Shown here one piece after another: positions 12,451-64,000 of a DNA stretch of 64,000 bases; position 1 is the stretch's first letter, and the number at the start of each line of letters is the position of its first letter. The notes beneath the pieces were generated by a model, which ran no database searches, was not told where the DNA came from, and saw only the letters and a list, made by a program, of their open reading frames with translations. Location: assembly GCF_949628215.1 (NCBI RefSeq), contig NC_134284.1, positions 1,984,001 through 2,048,000 on the forward strand, in the 5' to 3' direction. This stretch comes from Phalacrocorax aristotelis (Eukaryota > Chordata > Aves > Suliformes > Phalacrocoracidae). The translations under genes were made by a program, and so were the position numbers.

Positions 12451-13577
12451 TTGGTTGTAATGACTGATGTGACTTTTGTTGGAGAAGTGGTCGGAATGGT
12501 ACAGTTAGCTGTGCTTTTAGGACTAACTCCCCTGATGCTACTTTGTGTGTTCCTGGTACAACTTTCACAGTTCTCAGAAGTTACTGGGTTTGTCTTTAAA
12601 GTTACCTCTTTACATATTTTAACTTTGCCTTCCTCTTTATTACAAGAAACGGGGAGAAGTAAGTAGGTATTTCTTAGTGCAGTGAGCCTGCAGTGCTGAA
12701 GGCCGTCACTTGAGCATTACAACAGTAAGCTGTTTAAACAGAAGGTACAGGGTGGGGATGGAGGGTAAACTAAACAACAGTCTAGTTCCAAACATCCCTA
12801 ATTTTTCTGCTTATTCACTCCAGTATATTAAGTAGTTTGTGAAATATCCCAGATTATCTAGTCCAACCTTTAAATATAACGCATAGTTAACTATGGCTGC
12901 TGTAACTCATCTTCAGTTTTGCTCACTTTGCTGGTCCTAATGGGGGTCAAGTTACAATTTAGCTTGCAGAATTAGAAGATTTCCGTCATTGCTATGACTT
13001 TTAACTTCAAACTTAATCCAACAACTCATGTGGAGAAAGCTAGTTCAAAATTTCATTACACCTGTTTCTCTTAAACACCTTAGGTTTAGGTCTGAAAGAA
13101 GTTTTTTCCTGTATTAGGTCTTATTTCATCTCCTGGGAAGCTGCCGCTTGATCTGAACACAAAAGTACAGGCAGGACAAGCGTAAGCAGCCAGGCTTGCA
13201 ATAACTTTCAGCTTGAAATCTACCGTCTTCTGTATAGAAATTAAAACAGTAGGTTTAAACAGAAAAATACATACGTATTGCTTGTAATACGTATGTCAAG
13301 AAGGCTCAGTAGGCAAACCTTTCATTACATAAAACAACCTTCTTCAAAAAAGTTTGAAAGTTAAAAGTTGGAAGCTAATTCCTCCTCTCTCATCCTCAAA
13401 CTGAGTTTCTCATTTTGGTCCTACTGTTGCGTGCTGACATAAAAGGCATTCTGAAACTATGTAAAAGTAGTTTTACACCTGGACAGCTGACTCATTTGTG
13501 GCATAAGAGGCAAGAATTACATGGCAATACACATCTGTGGCTGTAGTCAGACTTGTTCCTTAATTGCCTATAAAACG
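12450..13577. other. Spacer between the convergent 3' ends of SRP14 and EIF2AK4
   Basis: About 1.1 kb lies between the inferred cleavage site of SRP14 and that of EIF2AK4. I see no gene. It contains one notable perfect hairpin at 13269-13296 (listed separately). Confidence 0.5.
13269..13296. repeat. Perfect 11-bp inverted repeat (hairpin) with 6-base loop
   Basis: The arm ACATACGTATT (13269-13279) is followed by a 6-base spacer and its exact reverse complement AATACGTATGT (13286-13296). Each arm contains the palindrome TACGTA. It lies in the spacer between two convergent genes. No function can be assigned. Confidence 0.7.
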
Positions 13578-13583
13578 TTTATT
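13578..13583 (-). terminator. EIF2AK4: Probable EIF2AK4 poly(A) signal (AATAAA on minus strand)
   Basis: TTTATT on the + strand reads AATAAA on the minus strand, about 165 bases after the EIF2AK4 stop codon at 13750-13748. Further downstream on that strand is a TG-containing stretch (GATGTGTATTG). A short 3' UTR is inferred. Confidence 0.55.
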
Positions 13584-13747
13584 TGCACTTTTTGACATAA
13601 ATTTACAGTTTTATCTTACACATGAAATTCAATCTGGACACATAAAAAGGTGTTTGTTTCTAGGCTTGCATTATTACAGCTTTTTGAAATTCCTTTGGAC
13701 AAAACACTTATCTTTGTAAAAGCAGCCCATAAAATACATTTTAAGCA

Positions 13748-55964
<42,217 letters not shown>

Positions 55965-56401
55965 GTTAGCTAGCCGGGCGGGGGCGGGCGGCAGCCATCG
56001 CGGGCGGCCGCCCCCACGCTGCCACACTGCAAGTGGCGCTGGCCCAAGCGGCGGCCGCGCTCGGCACCGCCTCCTCGGCGGCAGGAGGAGGAGGAGGAGC
56101 CGGGGGACCGGGATCGGGGCCTGGCGGCGCGGCCGGTGACGGCGGCGGCGAGCAAGGCCGGGACCAGCGCCGCAGCCCTCGCTGGGTCTGTCCGCCTGGG
56201 AGTGGCGGGCTGGCGGCCGCCCTGGCGCCGCGGTAGCCTCGGGCTGTGCGGGGACGCGGAGCCGACGGCTCTCGGTGGCCTTTCTGGGGCTCTGCCACCC
56301 CGTGAGGGACCGAGGCGCGTTGCCCGCCGCAGCCCCCGTGCCCTCCTCAAGCCCTGTCGCCACTCGTGGTCCCGCCTGGCCCGTCCCGAACGCCCCGTCC
56401 T

Positions 56402-56665
56402 CACAGAATCACGGAGTATCTCGGGCTGGAAGGGACTCGTAAGGATCACGGAGCCCAACCCCCTACTCCTCACAGGGCTCCCTAAAACTAAACCATGGAC
56501 GACTACAAGTGTTGTCCAGATGCTCCTTGAACTCTGACAGGCTTGGTGCCGTGGCCACTTACCTGGGGAGCTTGTTCTAGGGACCGACCACCTCGCAGTG
56601 AAGAACCTTCTTCCTAATGCCCACCAGTCTGAGCTTCCCCAAGATGTGCCTCCAGGTTTATCTGC
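56402..56665 (-). mobile_element. CR1 LINE 3' fragment next to the EIF2AK4 promoter
   Basis: The + strand reads ACAGAATCACGGAGTATCTC then GGCTGGAAGGGACTCG, the reverse-complemented CR1 tail. It continues through TGTTGTCCAGATGCTCCTTGA and CTGGGGAGCTTGTTC to CCTTCTTCCTAATG. It is a short, 5'-truncated copy with no open reading frame, and its right edge is approximate. Confidence 0.88.
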
Positions 56666-58143
56666 AAATACAGACACACGCACCGAATACGAGTAGTTAC
56701 TGTGCGGATTTGTTTTTTCTAGACCTTGAGAATTATTTGCAAAGGGGAAAAACCCCTACAAAATTCACAATGGATTTTATGTAGGGCAGAGCCAGGATAC
56801 AAATCTACGTGGAAACTAAAAGAATGCTTGCATTGAGCATTGCTCGGAGCATGAGCAAGCAGCAAGACCCTCTGGCTCAGTTGAGCTCCGAACACACCCC
56901 TCGACCCCAGGGTCTCCCTCGTGGGACTTGCAGAGAGAGGCAGTTGGGGTTTGTCAGGAGCAGTGGTACGCAGAGAAGAAAATGCCCTTTTCTTCAGTCA
57001 CTGCATGTGGTAACTACTGAACAGAAGGATTGCCACCAGGTGTGTAGCCTTTAAAGTTTTGGGATCTTAATGAAAAACCCCCAAGTAAATTCATACATAC
57101 AAGCTCATCTATTTGGTATGTAAACCCTGGGCAAAGAAAAATGCTACAGTAGCCTGTAGCTTGCTACCATGCACTCATACACTATACTTCTGTGATTTCA
57201 TTTGTTAGGAAATGTAGAAAACAAGTGTGGTCCACTGGAACTGAATGAACTGAATCTTGAGTTCTCCTGCCTCAGAACTAGTCATGTTCATACCAGGATC
57301 CCCATTAGTTATCTTTCCTCTAAAGATCAAATTCCATCATCTTAATTGAAAACAAGTAAAATAAGTTGCAGAGCCATACTTGCATTATTTTAAATCTCTA
57401 TACTGTTGCAGTATAATGGACTCAATTTTTCTTTGCTTTTCTAATTGCATGAAGAATCTTCTGATGCTCCTCTTCTACTTATGGGGTTTATATCAATTGA
57501 GTTTTGGTGATCTTCACTTTACTCTCTGACCTTTGAATACAGACCTTTTGTTATAAATAGACCCTTTGTTACAGAGGGACTTACTCTAATGAATAGTTTA
57601 TATAGCCTGCAATTTGTCCTGCAATTGAAGACTTATGTGAATATTTTTGTTTATCTTTCCATAATTCTTATGGTCCCAGCTTGGATTATAATTTAATAAC
57701 TGGTAGTTTCATAATGTCATTAGTATCTAACCAAAACCAAATCTTAAACTGTATCACTGTTCTGGTGCTGTTCTGTTCCTTGCCATGTCTGGGAATGCCT
57801 GGAATGTGCCTTTAGTGGTAGAGTTTTTTTCTCTCTCTCTCTTTTTTTTTTTTTTTGAGAGAAATGCATGACCAAAGCTGCGTAGTGTTTACCTAACAAG
57901 AAAGATCTCCTTTTGCACAGTCAAATGTGACCTGGAGCACTGTTATTGTCCACTAGTTTCTTTTAACTTCTTAGAAGTAACTGCTATATTTGAGCCCCTG
58001 GTGCAGTTGGGTATGCTCATCTATCAATGCATATAAACACAGACTTACAGTCTGTGTTAAAGAAAGACTAGAAACAAAAGTTTCTAGCCCCAGGATTCAT
58101 CTTCTTTCCCACACAAAGGTACAGCAAGAATTGCCAGTTTTAA
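56666..58143. other. Intergenic stretch between EIF2AK4 and GPR176, no gene seen
   Basis: AT-rich sequence with short open frames only and a T-run around 57840-57856. I see no recognisable gene, RNA gene or repeat family here. Confidence 0.55.
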
Positions 58144-58828
58144 GATCACAGAATCCCAGGTGGGAAGGGACCTCAGGGATCATCTAGTCCAACCTTTCTA
58201 GGAAGAGCACAGCCTAGACAAGATGGCCCAGCACCCTGTCCAGCCGACTCTTAAAGGTGTCCAACGTGGCCGAGTCAACCACTTCCCTGGGGATATCATT
58301 CCAATGGTGACTGTCCTCACTGTGAAAAATTTTCCTCTGGTGTCCAGTTGGAATCTCCCCAAGAGCAACTTGTGTCCATTCCCCCTTGTCCTCTCCATGG
58401 GACTCCTTGTAAAAAGGGAGTCTCCGTCTTCTTTGTAGCTGCCCCCTAAGTACTGATACATGGTGATGAGATCCCCTCTAAGCCTCCTTTTCTCAAGGCT
58501 GAACAAACCCAGCTCTCCCAGCCTATCCTCGTATGGCAGCTTCCCAGTCCTCTGATCATCCTGGTGGCCCTTCTCTGGACCCCTTCCAGCCTGGCCACAT
58601 CCTTTTTGTATAGCGGGGACCAGAACTGCACACAGCACTCCAGGTGTGGCCTGGCCAGCGCTGAGTAGAGTGGGATAATGACTTCTTTCTCCCTGCTGGT
58701 GATGCCCTTTTTGATGCAACCCAGCATCCTGTTGGCCTTCTTGGCCGCAGCAGCCACTGTTCACTCATGTTGAGCTTTCTGCCCACCAGGACCCCCAGGT
58801 TCCTTTCCACAGAGCTGCTCTCCAGCCA
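58144..58828 (-). mobile_element. CR1 LINE, 5'-truncated, with RT C-terminal part
   Basis: It begins (3' end) with ATCACAGAATCCCAGGTGGG then AAGGGACCTCAGGGATCATC, the CR1 tail in reverse complement. The minus strand from about 58757 encodes the reverse-transcriptase C-terminal region ([46 protein letters not shown]). The frame is less decayed than in the 7811-8548 copy, which suggests a younger insertion, but it is still truncated and inactive. It ends near 58828. Confidence 0.92.
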
Positions 58829-58845
58829 GATAGCTGGATAGATAC

Positions 58846-58910
58846 GATGCAATAAGTAATGAAAAGTCATTAAGAAGTATTGATGCAATAAGTCATTAAG
58901 AAACTTCAGT
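58846..58910. repeat. Short direct repeat next to CR1
   Basis: GATGCAATAAGT...TCATTAAGAA occurs twice, at 58846 and 58882, with a short internal length difference. It is a small local duplication beside the truncated 5' edge of the CR1. Confidence 0.6.
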
Positions 58911-59540
58911 AAAATTTTGTTTAACAGAAACTATGGATTTACACTTTCCAGGCACTTTGTGTGGGGCACACAGCCCAGCACATGGGAATCTTCTCCGCAG
59001 TTACATAACAATGGGTGGGTCAGGTAACACCGTGCATTATTAAAGCTGCCCAGCTGTTACCTGTTCTTCATGACTTGGCAAAATTTTAACCAGTTGGGAT
59101 GAAATCTACTAGACCAGATGCCTACCTCAGGCTATATTTTATTTTACTCTTAATTTCTTCCACAATGATTCATTGTTTCCAAGAAGAAAGCCAGTGAAAA
59201 ATAACATCATAAGAAAAACATTCCAAGAATTTCTTTTGAAGCCCTGTACCCCAGCAGATGTGTGAAAATGTGATGGGTTAGGGGAAAGAGACAACCTTTT
59301 TCAGTGCTCTGGCTTTGCTAGCTAGCTTTGTGAAAACCTGCATAAAGTAAACCAGATTGTATTGGGGTGGTGGCGGGGGGCAGTATTTACATGCTCTGCA
59401 CAGACTTACTGGCAGAGTACAATGAACACGACTGCAGAATCTACCTGCCCTGCACACGTGCCAGACTGCATCTGGACAGAAGCTTCCCTTCCAACATTTA
59501 AGACAAAATTTAAAGCTCTCACATCCCGCAACATCAAAAT

Positions 59541-60215
59541 CTAGCCATTAAAATTTAATGATGTGGAATGTGAGAGTGTGCTTTCATTTCCCCCTGTGCA
59601 TGGTGAGGGGAGGTGAGTCTCCCCAGGCGAAGTGCAGGAGAGGAGGGAAGGGTCCCAGAGGGAAGAGCTGAAGAAACGGAGCGCTGGCTGAGGAAAGGCA
59701 CCTTGCTGGTGGCTGGAGGTGGAAGGGAGCACGTCTGAGTCCGGTCCAGAGACTGGCCCCGGTTGTGGGACCACAAGGAGGACAAAGCTGATACAGGAGC
59801 CCCAGGAAACAAAGATGAGGGGAAAGCATAGTGGAATCTGCTGATTATTGCCTGGGGAAAGTGAAGGAAACCTGGGACTGGCTGGACAAGGTGAATGAAC
59901 TGTGAGGTGTGAGAGGAAAGGGTAAGCAGGTGAGTGAGCCTGGGGCCAGGCTGGGAGTGGGGAAGAGACATGAATTACTAGCAAAGAGCCTGAAGCAGTG
60001 AGTTTGCAGACTCTCCCTCCCAGAGAGGAGGCAGCAAAGGGCAGGGCCTCAATGCTGGGAGGCCAGAAGTATAGGCTGCACTGAGTGTTTCCAGGGCCTG
60101 TGGTGGGATGGGGAGGTGACAGTCCTGATTCCCTGTGGTGAGCGAACAGCTCTGAACCCCAGCAGAGCACGCAGCTCTCTCCTGTACCATCCAATTCACA
60201 GAAGACATGACGTAT
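59541..60215. other. Purine-rich (+) stretch with long but unconvincing open frames on the minus strand
   Basis: The + strand is G/A-rich, with few stops on the minus strand. As a result, a 280-codon frame (60383 down to 59541) and a 138-codon frame (59971-59555) are open in overlapping frames. Their products are proline/serine-rich, show no known domain, and the longer one runs into the LTR-like segment next to it. I do not call a gene here. Confidence 0.4.
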
Positions 60216-60837
60216 TGCCACCGAAATTGGGAATAAACCTCGTAACACCAATGTAGTGTTAAAAGGCAGGCATTCTTTATTTATGGCGCGGATGCACAGG
60301 GGATCGCTCCTCCTAACGTGCATCCCTGTCAGATCTAGGGTAGTTGTCAGGGGTCTCTGGATGAAGGATATACTCTTCCTCACTGTGTCTGCTAGTTAAC
60401 CCTTGCTTTTGCGCAAACTCAGTTCTGAGATCATGTATATACTGTCCTTGAGGGATGGTCTGTTCTGGTTTAGTGTTTGCTCTGCAGTTCCTTATCTTTA
60501 TGGTTCTGTACATCTGCTTTTCTTAAGGTCAAATGTCAACGTAGCTTTGTTTAGGCGCTTCTTATATTGAGGCCTTTCTGACTCCCCCAAAGCAACGATT
60601 TTTATTCATCCTGTTCCTGTTAAGGTTACCTCGTTATCCTGGCTAAGTTTTGGCTCCAGGCCCCAGCGTTTGTTAAGCTACGCTAGTTTGCATCAGTAAC
60701 ACCCAACCATTTATTCCCTGAATCATTGCTACCTAAAAAAATGAGGCTTTAATCCTTAAAACAGAGGTTTGGACCCTAAAAGCGAGGGTTTGGGATCTAA
60801 AAATTAGGCTTTGAGCCTTAAAAGAGAGGTTCTGACA
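60216..60837 (-). mobile_element. Probable solo LTR of an avian endogenous retrovirus
   Basis: Read on the minus strand, the segment starts TGTCAGAACC and carries about five imperfect 21-bp repeats (U3-like). It later has an AATAAA signal followed by GAATGCCTGCCTTTT, and ends GGTTTATTCCCAATTTCGG then TGGCA. The U3-R-U5 order, the TG...CA ends and the terminal style resemble bird ERV LTRs. I see no matching target duplication at these exact edges, so the borders are approximate and the family is unassigned. No internal retroviral genes are attached. Confidence 0.45.
60726..60834 (-). repeat. Degenerate 21-bp tandem repeat inside the probable LTR
   Basis: On the minus strand the pattern ACCTCNNTTTTAGGNTCCAA recurs about five times with a period near 21 bases and considerable divergence. 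Direct repeats in U3 regions often act as enhancer units in retroviral LTRs; that role here is inference. Confidence 0.6.
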
Positions 60838-60849
60838 GAAACACATTGT

Positions 60850-61375
60850 CTATTGTTTGATTCGCATTAATGATTAACTAATGACTAAAATACAGATTAA
60901 AGAATACACTGATTGTCCCCAGACTTAATGTTCAGTTGGATAGTACAGCAGCATCCATGGTTGGTTAACTTCATCACCCTGGTTACAATATCACAGAAAC
61001 ACATTTTGCCAGTTTGGGGTCCCTGAAAAAGTCTTGCTGCGCAGGGGTTAGACTCATGGCTAGCTGTTCTTCCAGGGGGCACTTCCAGATTCACTGGCTA
61101 ATGGCTGAAAAACTCCTTTTGGCTTTTAACTAGCTGTCCTCCTAAAATCTTCGAATTAAAGGCAAATGTGCATCTACTACATGGATGCACACTTTTTGCA
61201 CAATTAAAACCCAAACTTATTGTGCCTATAAAGAAGCTTTCCTGGCAGATTAAGTATTAGAAATATATACGTATCTGTTTTACCAAATAATATGTTTATA
61301 TAGAAGTTAGTGCTCTCTTTTGAAATTCTGTCTTCAGAGTTACAGAACTGTTTTAAAATACCGGTTTAGAAACTC
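60850..61375. other. Intergenic, nothing recognised
   Basis: AT-rich sequence between the probable LTR and the next CpG island. I see no gene or known repeat in it. Confidence 0.5.
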
Positions 61376-61379
61376 TGGC

Positions 61380-62000
61380 TTCCAGTCGGCTGTTGCCTCC
61401 CGAGGGCGAGCTGCGGGCGGGCACCGTGCCGCCTGGCCCCGCTGGGGCTCGGGCTGTCGGGACAGGCGCTTCCCGCCCGCCCCCTACAGCGCCCGCGGCC
61501 GCGCTCGCCAGCAAAATGGCGGCCCCGCAAGCGCCGCGGCCACGTGATGGCGGCGCCCGCCGCCACGGGGGAGCGCGGCGGACGCGGGAGCTCGGCGGCC
61601 CTCCCCGTCCCGTGCCGCTCCGCCCGCCGGGCCACCGCCTGCCGCGAGCGGCAGGCCTTGGCGGGCGGCCGCCGTGTGGAGCGGCGGCGCGGTCGGCAGC
61701 GGCGGCGCCCGATCTGGCATGTTGGGGCACGTACCACCAGCGGTGTCACCGCCGGCCGCGCTCGCTGCGGGGCGCGCTCACAGTGGGTCACGCAGGATCA
61801 TACGGAGGCTTTTCGGTTGATTGGAGGCTCGAGTGCCCCCTGCCTGGAGATCCAAAACCAAATTAATTTTCCCCGAGAAATAGCAGGAGTGCAGTGGAAG
61901 CCACTGAGCGGTCATTTACTTTTCTGGACGCTGTCTAATGGTCTTTTGGGCGCCCAGTGTGGCGCCGAGCAAGGCGGGACGCGGGACGGAGCCACGTCTC
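61380..62000 (+). promoter_or_regulatory. CpG island with YY1-type and E-box motifs, likely GPR176 or lncRNA promoter
   Basis: A CpG-dense block starts about 1.2 kb upstream of the GPR176 start codon. It contains AAAATGGCGGC (61513-61523), a second ATGGCGGC (61547-61554), and the E-box CACGTG (61541-61546) between them. Both YY1-type motifs point along the + strand. In known promoters this orientation places them just downstream of a + strand transcription start. It probably starts the GPR176 transcript (5' UTR) or a separate + strand RNA. There is no TATA box. Confidence 0.6.
61516..61866 (+). other. Open frame starting at the YY1-type ATG, coding status unknown
   Basis: The ATG inside the first YY1-type motif opens a 116-codon frame (MAAPQAPRPRDGG...). 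The ATG in the second motif (61547) opens a different, overlapping frame of about 164 codons (MAAPAATGERGG...) ending at 62041. Both are arginine/alanine/glycine-rich, as expected of any frame in a CpG island, and neither shows a known domain. They could be upstream ORFs of GPR176, a small gene, or chance. Confidence 0.15.
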
Positions 62001-62596
62001 AGCCCAGGAGGAGTGGGCAGAAGGAGAGAAGAGGGTGCTAGGGGATGTGCCACGGGGAAAGAGATGTCTTTTTTAAGGTTGTGAGAGAAGCTAATACCAA
62101 GGCTGAGCATGGAGTGGGGGCACAGAGCTTGTGGTCTATTAACTTTTCCAAACCGGTTTTAATGTATAGTAAGTCCGTGTGCGTGCCAGCGCGTACGCGG
62201 CGGGCGCGAGGTGACCTCCTGGCGGGGTAAGATGAGCTGCCGTGTGGACTGTAATTTTCTCATTCACGTTTGTTGCTGTAAAACACGCTGAGGAAACACT
62301 GGTATTGTGAAGCAAGAAATATGGGACAGCTGATCGCAAGGAGGAGCCTGATTTATTTGCTGCTTTTTTTTTTTTTTTTTTTTTAAACTGGCTCTCATGA
62401 TTTACAAGGCAGAAATGTGAAAAACCAAGCCTGATTTCCAGGACACAGAAACGCGGTGACGGTGCTTCCGAGTGCCAGAGATGGGGCTTTATTCTCAGGA
62501 GCGCCTTTTTCCCTGTGGGCTCCATTCAGTCATTAAAGGGAGGGGCCCAATAACCTGTGGTTATTAGGTGGCAGCGAGGAAGGCAGGAACTTCGCC

Positions 62597-62825
62597 ATGG
62601 GGTACGACAAAAGCTGGATCTCGAGGAACGAAAGCGAGCATGGCCCGTACCCGGGTGCCACCAGAGCTCTGGAGATGAGGAACGCCTCGGCTGGACAGAT
62701 GGTGTGGCAGGGCGGGAACGGCAGCGAGGCTGGCGCCGCGGGGGGCGAGCAGCACGGCGAGGAGCAGACCTACAGGCATTTCACTACCACCGTGCAAATT
62801 GTCATCTTCGTAGGCTCTTTGCTGG
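62597..62825 (+). CDS. GPR176: GPR176, first coding exon (gene continues beyond the window)
   Basis: GPR176 is an orphan class A GPCR, known in mammals for Gz-coupled signalling in the circadian clock. The exon begins at a good Kozak site (GCCATGG) with MGYDKSWISRNES, like human MGHNGSWISPNAS. It ends at a GT donor (CTGG then GTGAGT, phase 1) inside the first membrane helix, QTYRHFTTTVQIVIFVGSLLG, matching human LYRQFTTTVQVVIFIGSLLG from memory. N-glycosylation sequons are visible at N11, N29 and N41. The extracellular N terminus is about 62 residues before the helix, apparently longer than in human. The remaining exons lie to the right of the window. Confidence 0.93.
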
Positions 62826-64000
62826 GTGAGTGGGTGTTGCTGGAGTTTTTTGTTGGTGTGGTTTGTTTGTCCTTATGGTCGGGGACTGCAGACCAAACGG
62901 TAACTAGCATCATTTGCTGCCTTAGTGAGTGTTCTTTTTTTTTTTTTGCGTTTTAGGTCCTCAGGTGTATGATTTTATGTTCCTTGTGGATTTCTGATGT
63001 GTAAAAGCTATTACTATAAAAAGTTAGCTATTCATCACAGATGAGAACTGGTACATTCTGTGTTTCACATAGTAAACTTTCCTATCAGAGTTTAAATGGG
63101 CAAAAATTCAATGGGTTGATTATACTCCTGTTTTCAACTGTAACGGGATCTGTTCTCTTTACCACAGAGAAGGCTGTGGAGTGTTTCAAACAAGTTTTAC
63201 TGAATTTCTGTTTCACACAGCAGTAATTCTGCATTTTATCCTGCAGATTTCAGATTAATCCTTTGGAAGTATTGTATGCTGTAAACGTACATAACCATGT
63301 GCGATCTTGCCTACTTGTTACGCTTAAATTACGAATCATGCACTTTAGATGTGTGTAGTAAATGAATAATATATATGGCTGTATAACTCTACAGATGTGT
63401 GTACATTTGCTTTCTAAGTGCTTATAGTACATTGTTTTGTGAGGAATACATGTGAATTTCTCACAAAAAAAAAAAAAAAGGAAAAATGAGCCTTTTGGTG
63501 AGTCAGTTTAGCACTGTTTGGAAGATCAGTAAGCTGGATTTCAGTAAAACGCCACTACTGTCCAAGGCATTCACAGATAGTTATTGGAAATGATGATGAG
63601 GCTTTTCACACAAGGCTTGACTGAACTTTCTCCACCTCTTTAGGTGCGTTCAATAGGACTTTGCTGATGGTCATTGGCACTTAATATCAAGGATTTGTTT
63701 TTGTTTTTCCTGATCTTGAGTAAAGCTAAAATCCTCTTCTGTGGTCATGGTTATTAATTCTAATATTGATTTCTTCTTGGTAATACTCAATATCACTTAA
63801 ATAGTTTCTAAGAAGATGGTAAGCGTAGTCTTGGAACGGGGTTGAGCTCTGGGCTCGGTCAGCAATACACTTACTGGTTATTACTGTAATCACTGAATCT
63901 TTTGGCCTAAATCATTCCTCCATCCACTGGGGGTAATCCTCATGGTTCTTGCTTTTTTTCTAGTTAGTGCACAGGTAGTGTGGGGAAAGGACTCTCTTTT
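62826..64000 (+). other. GPR176: GPR176 intron 1 (start), no other feature seen
   Basis: Begins with GTGAGT and continues AT-rich to the window edge, with an A-run at 63463-63478. No further GPR176 exon with the conserved helix 1-2 sequence is present. Confidence 0.8.

Noticed and set aside
12843-12880. CR1-like TCTAGTCCAACCTTT segment
   Set aside because: It is only about 16 bases of match, too short to call a CR1 fragment.
55970-56683. A 237-codon minus-strand frame over the EIF2AK4 5' region
   Set aside because: It is out of frame with GCN2 and crosses from the CpG island into the CR1 fragment, so it is not a gene.
58198-58888. Long minus-strand frames that look like a gene
   Set aside because: They are the reverse-transcriptase end of a truncated CR1, not a host gene.

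Overview
The window is vertebrate nuclear DNA, almost certainly from a bird. It has split genes with GT-AG introns, CR1 LINE 3' ends, a class II (ERVK-like) endogenous retrovirus, and a compact EIF2AK4 locus (about 42 kb from start to stop codon). The gene order SRP14 - EIF2AK4 - GPR176 is the reverse complement of the human 15q14-q15 order GPR176 - EIF2AK4 - SRP14. The encoded proteins look chicken-like, but I cannot fix the species from sequence alone.

Layout: 1-7.4 kb is intergenic; I see no gene there, only an old diverged direct repeat. 7.4-9.2 kb is GC-rich, is interrupted by a CR1, and holds the SRP14 promoter island. SRP14 (+ strand, 5 coding exons, 110 aa) runs 8772-11657, with a likely poly(A) signal at 12428. 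EIF2AK4/GCN2 (- strand) runs 55964 down to 13748. I could place all 39 coding exons with consistent splice phases. They give an intact 1656-residue protein with RWD, charged linker, pseudokinase, kinase, HisRS-like and C-terminal regions. SRP14 and EIF2AK4 converge, with about 1.1 kb between their 3' ends. EIF2AK4 intron 14 carries an antisense, internally deleted ERVK fossil (36499-39573) with a 6-bp target duplication. Upstream of EIF2AK4, 56.4-61 kb holds two CR1 copies, a purine-rich stretch and a probable solo LTR. A second CpG island at about 61.4-62.0 kb has paired YY1-type motifs. GPR176 (+ strand) begins at 62597; only its first coding exon is inside the window.

The three host genes are ordinary cellular genes. 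SRP14 is part of the Alu domain of the signal recognition particle. GCN2 is the amino-acid-starvation/ribosome-stall eIF2alpha kinase. GPR176 is an orphan class A GPCR. I see no sign of a new multi-gene system. The observations most worth following up are the CpG island transcript candidate upstream of GPR176, a possible out-of-frame exon in EIF2AK4 intron 36, a perfect hairpin between the convergent 3' ends, and the retroelement insertions.
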